From the NCBI GenBank assembly GCA_041395745.1, contig JAWKZV010000003.1, positions 310,001 through 374,000 of the forward strand: 64,000 bases of DNA. Reading direction: 5' to 3'. Origin of the DNA: Porticoccus sp041395745 (lineage in GTDB: Bacteria; Pseudomonadota; Gammaproteobacteria; Pseudomonadales; Porticoccaceae). Positions 44,354-52,173 of this stretch are shown here, in pieces (the stretch's first letter is position 1; every line of letters begins with the position of its first letter). The position numbers and the translations under genes are program-made. Under the pieces are notes generated by a model. That model did not search any database. It worked only from the letters and a program-made list of their open reading frames with translations, and was not told where the DNA came from.

Positions 44354-44920
44354 TCAGGTCTCCAACTCGTTCAAATAGCGATCCCAGTCAAATGCCGGAC
44401 CCGGATCGGTCTTGCGGCCAGGGGCGATATCACTGTGGCCGACAATACGCTGTTTGGTGATCGCCGGGTAGTGTTGCCGCAGCAGCCGAGTGACATGGCG
44501 CAGGGTCTGGTACTGGGCATCTGTATAAGGAATGTCATCAGCCCCTTCCAATTCAATGCCGATGGAGAAATCATTACAGTTCTCGGTGCCGGCAAAACAG
44601 GACTGGCCCGCATGCCAGGCCCTGTCTGCAAAGGACACAAACTGGGTCACCTCTCCCTGACGATCAATGAGCAAGTGGGCTGATACCTGCAGTTGCGCAA
44701 TCTCCCGGAAGTAGGGATGCGCCGCCACATCCAGGCAATTGCCGAAAAAGTTGCAGATATGGGAACCGCCATACTCACCCGGCGGCAGGCTGATATTGTG
44801 AATCACCAGCAGAGAAACCTCAGCTCCCGTCGGTCGCTGATTGAAATTTGGCGAAGGACTCCTGGTTATCCCCTGCAACCACCCCTGTTGATCAATCGAT
44901 GAAGAACGAATGACAGCCAT
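44354..44920 (-). CDS. ampD: 1,6-anhydro-N-acetylmuramyl-L-alanine amidase AmpD
   Basis: A cytoplasmic zinc amidase that removes the peptide from anhydromuropeptides during cell-wall recycling, keeping beta-lactamase regulator signals low. The 188-residue protein has zinc ligands His41 (LVIHNISLPPG), His162 and Asp172 (GHSDIAPGRKTDPG), and Lys170 and Glu123-125 in the active site. Start at the ATG at 44920, consistent with known AmpD N-termini; the frame upstream is open for 53 more codons by chance. It overlaps functionally with AmpG and AmpE in this window. Confidence 0.95.
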   Translation of the reverse strand: MAVIRSSSIDQQGWLQGITRSPSPNFNQRPTGAEVSLLVIHNISLPPGEYGGSHICNFFGNCLDVAAHPYFREIAQLQVSAHLLIDRQGEVTQFVSFADRAWHAGQSCFAGTENCNDFSIGIELEGADDIPYTDAQYQTLRHVTRLLRQHYPAITKQRIVGHSDIAPGRKTDPGPAFDWDRYLNELET

Positions 44921-45054
44921 CCTCAAAAATTCTCTTAAAAAATAATAGGTAACGAGCTGACACTTGTCTATCGACAGGGCATTCCCGCAACCGCGGAGGG
45001 CGGCGTCGAGAAACCATTTTACGCAAGGTATTGTTGAGTGAGGATTGTTCTTTA

Positions 45055-46605
45055 TTAATGAAGTGAGCGGTTCTGACACAGGTCGTCAATAACACCCTCC
45101 AAGGCACGATCAAACAATCTGTTCTTGTCCAGAGGGCGCAGTTTTTCGTTTTTGATTTCCTGCGCCACACGGTTGCGGTGTTTTTCCCCCACCTTGGCAC
45201 CAAAGCGATTGACGAAGACGAACTTGCCTGCCGGCAAAATGACGCCTGCCACCTTGCAGCGTTTGCGGGCGGGATCGATGTCGTCCATTTCCACCCAGAC
45301 GCCCCTGGACAGGCTGTCGGCGCGACGCAGGAACTGTTCATCGACTTCTTCATCGAGGTCATCATCGAAGCCATTGGCATTGCCGGGAATATCCGTGCGC
45401 AGCACCTGGATAAACACATCCTCCAACGGGTTGGCGGCAAGCCCCCGGGACAGAACATCTTCCGTTGCCCCTCGATAGGGAATGGGCTCGCTGCGGAAAT
45501 ACTCCTCCATGGCCCCCATAAGCCTTCCGAGGTCGTATGCGTCAAAGGAGATTGCTTCCAATTCCTCCTTGATGGCCGCCAGCACCGTCCTGACTGCACC
45601 TTCATCGCGATTGCCAGTGCGCACCAACGCCAGCAGGTGATCAAAAACCTCGATGCTCTGCTGCCATTCCCGCGAATCGACGCCCTGGCGCAGATGATTC
45701 AAAAACAACACCTTGCACCAGGCATCCTCAGCAAAATTCATCACGAAGCGGGGCAAGGTCTTACCCTGCACCCGATCCATAAGCACCTTGAGCACCGCCT
45801 GATGCGCCTGATTGACCTTTTCGGACGCGGCTATCTCTTCCATCAGACGCTGTTCAAGCACGGCCACCCGACGGCGCTCCTTTTCAACCAGATCGATAAA
45901 ATTGAGCAGCAGGTGGGTCAGCGCCACATTATCCCTGCGCGACTCACGACAAAGCTCATCCACTACCCCGGTTATGGCTTTGGCAACCGGATCATCGGCA
46001 GTGCCGACACCATCAACATAGCCGATGGAAGCTTCGGCAATTTCGTTCAACAGGCGTCGTGCCGGATGCTTTTCGCGGTCAAAGAAGGTGGCATCGCGCA
46101 GGGCAATCTGCAGGATTGGCAGCTCCAGCTTCTGCAATTCCCCGGCCATCTCACCAGAGGCAATGGACTGGCTGTTAACCCGATTGAACAGGCGATCCAG
46201 CAAATCGATCACCCCCCGCTCAGTTCCACCCAGTTGGCGCCCTTGTTCCTGCAGATGCTGTTCCACCACATTCAGCAGGCTGGCGCCAGAGTGCCCTTCG
46301 GCCTTTACGCTGTTACCCCAATCTTCTTGCAAACTATCTACCATTGAGGACAACTGTTCGGCGCCAACTCGCTCACACCCAGCTCCAGCCCCACTAACCG
46401 GAGCCGTCTCTCGACTCTCCCATTGCAACAGGTTTTTCAACTGCGCAATAAACTGACCATAGCGTGCCGAACCGTCTACTGCCGTAGTCCCCGCAGTCCT
46501 AGCGTCTGAAAAGCTGCCAGGTGTCGAACGACCTGCAGGAGCAGATGACTGCATCACATCCGCTACTTTCTTGCGCTGCTGAGGCTTTTGGGGTGAATTT
46601 TCCAC
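45055..46605 (-). CDS. DUF1631 family protein, C-terminal two thirds (split by an amber codon)
   Basis: I recognise the DUF1631 family, whose members are about 730 residues and, in Pseudomonas, lie between nadC and ampD exactly as here. This piece is 516 residues if it starts at the GTG at 46605, largely helical, with the C-terminal SLSRGVWVEMDDIDP...CKVAGVILPAGKFVFVNRFGAKVGEK resembling a PilZ-like domain. It is in the same frame as the upstream piece; only a TAG at 46621-46623 and five codons separate them. Function is unknown. Confidence 0.85.
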   Translation of the reverse strand: MENSPQKPQQRKKVADVMQSSAPAGRSTPGSFSDARTAGTTAVDGSARYGQFIAQLKNLLQWESRETAPVSGAGAGCERVGAEQLSSMVDSLQEDWGNSVKAEGHSGASLLNVVEQHLQEQGRQLGGTERGVIDLLDRLFNRVNSQSIASGEMAGELQKLELPILQIALRDATFFDREKHPARRLLNEIAEASIGYVDGVGTADDPVAKAITGVVDELCRESRRDNVALTHLLLNFIDLVEKERRRVAVLEQRLMEEIAASEKVNQAHQAVLKVLMDRVQGKTLPRFVMNFAEDAWCKVLFLNHLRQGVDSREWQQSIEVFDHLLALVRTGNRDEGAVRTVLAAIKEELEAISFDAYDLGRLMGAMEEYFRSEPIPYRGATEDVLSRGLAANPLEDVFIQVLRTDIPGNANGFDDDLDEEVDEQFLRRADSLSRGVWVEMDDIDPARKRCKVAGVILPAGKFVFVNRFGAKVGEKHRNRVAQEIKNEKLRPLDKNRLFDRALEGVIDDLCQNRSLH

Positions 46606-46620
46606 CTTGACCCTACGCTG

Positions 46621-47271
46621 CTACTCAAACTCTGGCAAGATGCCCTGCTCTCGAAGACGACGGTTACTCTCGGAAAGAAAGTCCGCTAACAAAACCAACA
46701 CATGGCGTTCAAACAATTTGAAGAGTACGAGCTTAATGGGGATCTTCAAATTCAGGTGGGAAACTGCCTCATTAAAAGCATCACAGATCATATCCGGGCC
46801 AACCGGATTATTCTTCATGGTTACACTGGCGGGCACTTGGGAACCAATGCGGGCATTTAGAGCCTCCAATTCCCCCTTACACAGATCAATGGCCTTGGAC
46901 ACCATTGTATCCAAGGCAATGATCTCCTCCAGCTGTTCGTTCTCAACGACCTCCAACCCCGCTTTAGAGCCCAGCGCAACGCTATCCGACGAGACTGAAT
47001 CCCCCAATTGTTGGAAGCCCTGGGTTAATGCCCGAAAGAAATTGTGCTCAATATTTTTGCGTTCGACCCTAAGCAGGCGCATGGCATCAAAATACATGGT
47101 CTGCTGACGGTTATTGTCGGCACGATCGGCCAGATCAAAGAAGGTGTCATCCACTTGATCGAACATGGCATTCAGACAGGCGGCAAAACAGGTCCTAGCC
47201 CGTCCTTGCAATGCCAAGACCGGCTGAGGCAATTTGAAGAAAATATGTGGCGGGTTGTCAGTATCAATCAC
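46621..47271 (-). CDS. DUF1631 family protein, N-terminal part ending in an amber codon
   Basis: This 216-residue ORF is the N-terminal third of a DUF1631 protein: QGRARTCFAACLNAMFDQVDDTFFDLADRADNNRQQ is the usual opening of the family (positions about 22-57). It ends LPEFE and TAG where family members continue. The next in-frame codon is CAG, and a CAG-to-TAG change would create the stop. With the stop read through, the gene is 738 residues, normal for the family. It may be a real nonsense mutation, a sequence error or, less likely, readthrough. Confidence 0.82.
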   Translation of the reverse strand: MIDTDNPPHIFFKLPQPVLALQGRARTCFAACLNAMFDQVDDTFFDLADRADNNRQQTMYFDAMRLLRVERKNIEHNFFRALTQGFQQLGDSVSSDSVALGSKAGLEVVENEQLEEIIALDTMVSKAIDLCKGELEALNARIGSQVPASVTMKNNPVGPDMICDAFNEAVSHLNLKIPIKLVLFKLFERHVLVLLADFLSESNRRLREQGILPEFE

Positions 47272-47545
47272 AGTGAAACTCTAGCGAGACGCCTGCCAAA
47301 CAAGATCTTGGTACGCCAGCCAGCCCCTTGCTTTCATCCATTCTATATTTTTGGCGTATCTAATTGATTCCATTATATACTGATTACCCCGCATAAAAAG
47401 CGGGTCAGCACTATACATAACATCTATGTCAGTCTTTTTTACGATGACGCCAGGCTCGACATAGCCCTTTTACCCTCCCCCCCTATGAATACCAACCGCC
47501 TGCAAGGGCCTGATATAATCGCGGTCTGTTTACCGGAACGCAAAA

Positions 47546-48400
47546 ATGATCGACACCCTGCTAGCCAAAGACATCGAAGAATCCGTGCGCCGCGCCCTTG
47601 AAGAAGATATCCGCGATGGCGACATCACAGCACAACTGATTCCTCAGGAAAACCGTGCCACAGCGAAAGTGATCACTCGTGAGCAAGCCGTTATCTGTGG
47701 TATCGCCTGGGTAGACGAAGTTTTCCGACAACTGGACCCGAACGTGACCACCCACTGGCTGGTACAAGATGGCGAAGAAGTCCAACCAGGCCAACCCCTG
47801 TTGGAACTGAGCGGTCCAGCTCGCAGCCTGTTGACTGGCGAACGGACTGCCCTCAACTTCCTGCAATCCCTCTCCGGCACTGCCACCCTCTCACGGCAAT
47901 ACGCCAAATTGGTGGAAGGCACCGACATCAAGGTACTGGATACCCGGAAAACCATCCCCGGACTGCGCTTGGCCCAGAAATACGCCGTTAAAATCGGCGG
48001 CTGCTACAACCACCGCATCGGTCTCTACGATGCATTCCTTATAAAGGAAAACCATATTGCCGCCTGTGGAAACATTACCAATGCAGTAACCAAAGCCCGA
48101 GAGATTGCCCCAAGAAAACCCGTGGAAGTGGAAGTGGAAAATATGGATGAACTGCATCAAGCACTGGATGCTGGTGCTGACATCATCATGCTCGACAACT
48201 TTGACGCAGAGCAGATACGAGAAGCTGTATTGATTAATGGCAAACGTGCAAAACTGGAAGTTTCCGGCAACCTGGAAGCTGGCAACCTCGCGAGCAAGGC
48301 CATTCCGGGAATTGATTATGTGTCGTCTGGCAGCCTGACCAAGCACTGCCGAGCGATTGATTTATCTATGCGTTTCTATACAGCAGCCACGGGTGTGTAG
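47546..48400 (+). CDS. nadC: Nicotinate-nucleotide pyrophosphorylase (quinolinate phosphoribosyltransferase)
   Basis: NadC converts quinolinate, the product of NadA, and PRPP to nicotinate mononucleotide in NAD synthesis. The 284-residue protein has LTGERTALNFLQSLSGTAT, VLDTRKTIPGLRLAQKYAVKIGGCYNHRIGLYDAFLIKENH (the active-site block, about 132-172), EVEVENMDELHQAL and IMLDNF, then YVSSGSLTKHC at the end. It is divergent from the DUF1631 gene; the 274-base interval holds a small CCCGC/GCGGG hairpin near 47387 and no gene. In pseudomonads nadC neighbours pilA; here a cassette intervenes. Confidence 0.97.
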   Translation: MIDTLLAKDIEESVRRALEEDIRDGDITAQLIPQENRATAKVITREQAVICGIAWVDEVFRQLDPNVTTHWLVQDGEEVQPGQPLLELSGPARSLLTGERTALNFLQSLSGTATLSRQYAKLVEGTDIKVLDTRKTIPGLRLAQKYAVKIGGCYNHRIGLYDAFLIKENHIAACGNITNAVTKAREIAPRKPVEVEVENMDELHQALDAGADIIMLDNFDAEQIREAVLINGKRAKLEVSGNLEAGNLASKAIPGIDYVSSGSLTKHCRAIDLSMRFYTAATGV

Positions 48401-48477
48401 AAAAAACCTTATAGATCAAAGAGAGATTAATCACATAGAGATGCCGTGCAATATTTGATGGGGTAAACTCGGCCACA

Positions 48478-48714
48478 TCACCCCTGTTCCTTGTCTCCTT
48501 TATCTGCCCCGTCCTCCTGCCTGGATTTCTCTCCCTTAAAGAACCCCATAATGCGATACCACCATGTTTTAATAACGAATAACCCCATCGCAAAAGCAGC
48601 AATAATCGCCTGAAGAATAATACTTCCACTGCCCGGGTCTAAATAAGCATATGCATTCTCCATAGACACAAGAACGAGAGTCAGGCCAAATAACATAAAA
48701 TGATAATAACGCAC
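48478..48714 (-). CDS. Small membrane protein with a YLDPGSGS motif
   Basis: A 78-residue protein. A signal-like hydrophobic stretch (HFMLFGLTLVLVSMENAYA) leads to AYLDPGSGSIILQAIIAAF, a second hydrophobic helix, then a basic and charged tail (WWYRIMGFFKGEKSR...). The AYLDPG(S/T)GS motif recurs in small proteins that I associate with sulfatase/phosphotransferase and polysaccharide loci. I place the start at the GTG at 48714 because CGAGGAG lies 8 bases upstream; the frame remains open further. It is convergent with nadC and divergent from the methyltransferase. No function can be assigned. Confidence 0.7.
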   Translation of the reverse strand: MRYYHFMLFGLTLVLVSMENAYAYLDPGSGSIILQAIIAAFAMGLFVIKTWWYRIMGFFKGEKSRQEDGADKGDKEQG

Positions 48715-48810
48715 CGAAGCATCTCCTCGCATAATAGAAGAAAGATCATACCACCAATCGTCACTAACTATACGACGATGATAGAATAAAGAGTTGAAAA
48801 GGACTAAAAA

Positions 48811-50205
48811 TTGAACGGTATAACACCTATGCAAATTGAGAAACTTCCCTCTTCGTTCAGAGATCCTGACGGCTTTATGTTTCAACAGGACGGAAAGCTA
48901 TACAGGAGAATCACGGAAAAAGGAATGTATTCTTATCAGTTACTTATGAACTCTGGCCTGTATGAAACCCTGATCCAAAAAAAACTGCTCGTATCCCACG
49001 CAGAAATCAGCTCCTGCAAAGAAACTGGCGCCCTAACTATAAGACCAGAAGCCATCAAGCTAATATCCTACCCTTATGAGTGGTCATTTTCACAGCTAAA
49101 GGACGCAGCACTACATACATTAACCGTTCAAAAGTATGCTCTAGATCACAACATGATGCTAAAGGATGCCAGCGCTTACAATATACAATTCATGAATGGC
49201 AAAACTATCTTCATAGACACCTTGTCATTTGAAGAATTTCAACCAACACCATGGAAGGCTTACAAACAATTTTGCCAGCACTTCTTGGCCCCCCTTTTCT
49301 TGTCGTCTTACATTGACCATCGCCTTACCAAACTTATGGCAAGCAATATTGATGGAATACCTCTAGACATAGCAAGCAAGTTGTTGCCAGCAAGGTCTTA
49401 TCTTAATCTTGGTTCACTTTTGCATATTCATATGCATGCCAAGTTTCAGAAGGCATATGGCGATGATAATGACAGCGCGATCAAACCGATCCATAAAAAA
49501 ATGGATATAAACCGAGCTAAAGCGCTAGTTAATTTTTTAGAAACATCTATATCGAAACTAAAAAAGACAAAGAAAAATACTGAATGGGCCTCCTATTATG
49601 AAAATACGAATTATTCCGAAACATCAATGAAGGAAAAGATCACACTTGTTGATGAAAAAATTAAGAAAATTAACCCACGCGTTTTGGTAGATCTAGGTGC
49701 GAACAATGGAGAGTTTAGCCGGATTGCCGCAAAACATTGCGACACGGTAATATCCTTAGATATTGACGAAGTAGCTGTAGAGTACAACTACATAAAATGC
49801 AAGGAAAACAACCTAGGACAGGTTATACCATTAATTCAAGACCTTACGAACCCATCCCCAGCCATCGGATGGAACAATCAGGAACGCCTTTCAATCTCAG
49901 ACCGCTGCAAGGGCGACGCAGCACTTGCGCTTGCATTAGTTCACCACCTTGCCATTTCAAACAATCTACCTCTATGGAATATCGCTCAGTTTCTGTCTAG
50001 CATCGCACCCAACCTCATAATAGAATTTGTCCCCAAAAGCGACTCTCAGGTGAAGCGCTTGCTAAAAACCAGAGAAGATATTTTTCCGCTCTACACAGAA
50101 GAAGGCTTCGAGAGTGCCTTTAAATCCTTTTACAGCATTCAAACAAAGGACAAAATACAAGACACCGAGAGAACTCTCTATGTCATGAAAAAACTCGAAA
50201 ATTGA
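48811..50205 (+). CDS. NoeA-like class I SAM-dependent methyltransferase
   Basis: A 464-residue protein. The N-terminal half (1-250) resembles the NoeA nodulation-factor-type methyltransferases: GFMFQQDGKLYRRI, ISYPYEWSFSQLKDAALHTL, LKDASAYNIQFMNGKTIFIDTLSFE. The C-terminal half holds the SAM-binding motif I VLVDLGANNGEFSRIAA (291-307) and acidic motif II ISLDIDE. It probably methylates a sugar or lipid-linked glycan. AAGGA stands 7 bases before the TTG at 48811, whereas the ATG six codons later has no ribosome site. The gene is clearly more AT-rich than nadC or pilB, a sign of transfer. It is convergent with the first phosphotransferase, 1 base apart. Confidence 0.82.
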   Translation: MNGITPMQIEKLPSSFRDPDGFMFQQDGKLYRRITEKGMYSYQLLMNSGLYETLIQKKLLVSHAEISSCKETGALTIRPEAIKLISYPYEWSFSQLKDAALHTLTVQKYALDHNMMLKDASAYNIQFMNGKTIFIDTLSFEEFQPTPWKAYKQFCQHFLAPLFLSSYIDHRLTKLMASNIDGIPLDIASKLLPARSYLNLGSLLHIHMHAKFQKAYGDDNDSAIKPIHKKMDINRAKALVNFLETSISKLKKTKKNTEWASYYENTNYSETSMKEKITLVDEKIKKINPRVLVDLGANNGEFSRIAAKHCDTVISLDIDEVAVEYNYIKCKENNLGQVIPLIQDLTNPSPAIGWNNQERLSISDRCKGDAALALALVHHLAISNNLPLWNIAQFLSSIAPNLIIEFVPKSDSQVKRLLKTREDIFPLYTEEGFESAFKSFYSIQTKDKIQDTERTLYVMKKLEN

Positions 50206-50206
50206 C

Positions 50207-52072
50207 CTACTCCAATGAAGCTGTGTCATAGCCTCTCGCCTTTAAGTGCTCAACTATGTCGTAGTAGATTCGCTTGGTTTTAGGCTGATTTTTTCCACCA
50301 CAGTCTCCCATGTGGTTTTTTATCTTTTCAACACTCAAATGATATTTAACTGACACATTAAGATGATAAATTGTGTCGCAATAAACTGCGCTAACAAATC
50401 CCAACGTATAGAAAGGAGCGGTAGGATTCGCAACCTGCCTCCACCCATTAACATCAGACGAAGCAGCACGATTTACAATATAAATTGGGCTGGATGAATC
50501 TCTTTTTTCATCAAACAAGGAAACGCCTTCCATCCATTTTGGCGGATTAATACCCAAATATTCCAGCACTGAAAAGGGGATATCGATTCTTTGGGTATTA
50601 TAATTTCTGACGCCGACTTTTTCTTTATGGGGGAAATGAAACACCAGTGGAATGGGTGTTGATATTCCCCATTGAAAACCATGATCTGCATTTATTACCA
50701 ACAAAGTTTTTTCATACAAACCCTGCTCTTTTAGAAAATCGACTACTTCCTCTATGTATTTATCATACTGAAGAACAGCGTCATCGTAATGATCCCTTGA
50801 CCAATAGCTTTTCTGATCGCCAGCAGCAAATTCATGAACCTCAGAAAAAAAAGTAGGCCCATGAGCTCCCAAAAGGTGGACATGCGCAAAGAAAGGACCC
50901 GGGGCACTTTCGATAAAGTTTTTCAAGCTGTCAATTCTACCCCTATCCAATGACTTATACTCATAAGCCTCTGGTGAAGTCACTATTGCAAAAGGGTTGT
51001 ACATCGTCCTTAAACCCAACACATGAAGGATTCTACCCACAATGCGATCTGCCACCTCACTCCCAAAAATCGATGCGGCCGGGTAAAGCGACTTTAGCTC
51101 ATACATAACCCCATGATCTGCATCGAGAGCTCTTCCATTAGCCTCATCAAAACCACCCTGCAGATTTAAATCCACAGGATCAACATAATGCCTTACGCTG
51201 AAATCCGCATTTTGATATCCATAACTCTTTAGCACACCTGGAAAGTGCTCATAAATATCCCGCCCCAAAAAAACATCAGGTCGGTATATCAGATGTGTTG
51301 TTGACGGATATTTACCACTCAACAATGAACCAACAGATCCAGTAGTTTTTGCAGCATTAGTAAAGTGGTTCTCAAAGATGAGAAGTTCATCTTTAATTGA
51401 ATCTAGAAAAGGGGTTGTTTTTCTAGCGTATCCATACAAGGACATACTGCTCGCATCAATACCATCGGCAAAGAGAAATAACACATTGATTTTTGGTTTA
51501 GCTGAAGAGCTATTTGTGTATTCAGCCTGAGCCTCTAAAGATTGCCTCGAGAAAAGAACAAAAACCGCTGAAACAACAAACACCACCATTACAAGAAGAG
51601 GGGCATATTTTGACACCCTTGACTCGTATAATTTATTGACATTCGCTAAATGCTTGCAATAGAAAAATATGAGATACCCAATCAAGGCCATATATACATA
51701 TTTTCCAACTCCGGAAAATGAGAACGACGCGAAGCCTATCATTGTGTAAGTAAAATTATCGATCAGAAGAAACGTTGCCGCGCAACAAATCAAGCTGGCA
51801 ACAAAAACCAACAAATAGTCCGCCAGCTTTCCATAACCCAATCTCCTGGCGCCAATTGAAATCAGATACATAAAAAACTGGGCAGCCAACCCAAAGGAAA
51901 AAAGAAAAAAGAAAGTAATAAATATGGCCGAAATTTTTTCTGACAACACCATAACCGAAAGAACGGATGGCTTAGTTATAAAAAAAACCCACTCCAAAAA
52001 TACATATATAAACGCCGATAGGCCAACTAACGACAAATAACTTACGAAATTTAAATGTATTTTTTTTTCCAC
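50207..52072 (-). CDS. Membrane-anchored sulfatase/phosphoglycerol-transferase-like protein 1
   Basis: A 621-residue inner-membrane protein. Five hydrophobic segments fill residues 10-175; the rest is a periplasmic alkaline-phosphatase-superfamily domain. Metal and catalytic positions visible are FADGID (Asp203/Asp206), TTGSVGSLLSGKYP with Thr243/Thr244 as the likely nucleophile, HVHLLGAHGP (397-406) and NADHGFQWG (Asp463-His464). No Cys is in the sulfatase nucleophile slot, so it resembles LTA synthase, OpgB or EptA, which move phosphoglycerol or phosphoethanolamine to glycans. The gene is AT-rich. GTG start. It follows protein 2 by 101 bases on the same strand. The acceptor is unknown. Confidence 0.82.
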   Translation of the reverse strand: MEKKIHLNFVSYLSLVGLSAFIYVFLEWVFFITKPSVLSVMVLSEKISAIFITFFFLFSFGLAAQFFMYLISIGARRLGYGKLADYLLVFVASLICCAATFLLIDNFTYTMIGFASFSFSGVGKYVYMALIGYLIFFYCKHLANVNKLYESRVSKYAPLLVMVVFVVSAVFVLFSRQSLEAQAEYTNSSSAKPKINVLFLFADGIDASSMSLYGYARKTTPFLDSIKDELLIFENHFTNAAKTTGSVGSLLSGKYPSTTHLIYRPDVFLGRDIYEHFPGVLKSYGYQNADFSVRHYVDPVDLNLQGGFDEANGRALDADHGVMYELKSLYPAASIFGSEVADRIVGRILHVLGLRTMYNPFAIVTSPEAYEYKSLDRGRIDSLKNFIESAPGPFFAHVHLLGAHGPTFFSEVHEFAAGDQKSYWSRDHYDDAVLQYDKYIEEVVDFLKEQGLYEKTLLVINADHGFQWGISTPIPLVFHFPHKEKVGVRNYNTQRIDIPFSVLEYLGINPPKWMEGVSLFDEKRDSSSPIYIVNRAASSDVNGWRQVANPTAPFYTLGFVSAVYCDTIYHLNVSVKYHLSVEKIKNHMGDCGGKNQPKTKRIYYDIVEHLKARGYDTASLE

Positions 52073-52173
52073 AAAAGAATCTCACAAAATCAAACTTCAA
52101 ATATTAGGCTTGATACTTAAGGACACCCGCCCTTACCAGAAATGGTTTCAGACGGATGTTATATTTGAAATCC

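Noticed and set aside
44892..45644. 250-residue minus-strand ORF overlapping ampD and DUF1631
   Set aside because: It is a shadow of the DUF1631 frame, with unusual Cys/Trp/Met-rich composition.
47386..47406. Small CCCGC/GCGGG hairpin upstream of nadC
   Set aside because: Only a 5-6-bp stem with an A-rich loop and no T tract in the sense direction; not enough to call a riboswitch or terminator.
48366..48629. 87-residue minus-strand ORF overlapping the YLDPGSGS protein
   Set aside because: Another frame of the same DNA contains a protein with a recurrent motif and a good ribosome site; this one overlaps nadC and has neither.
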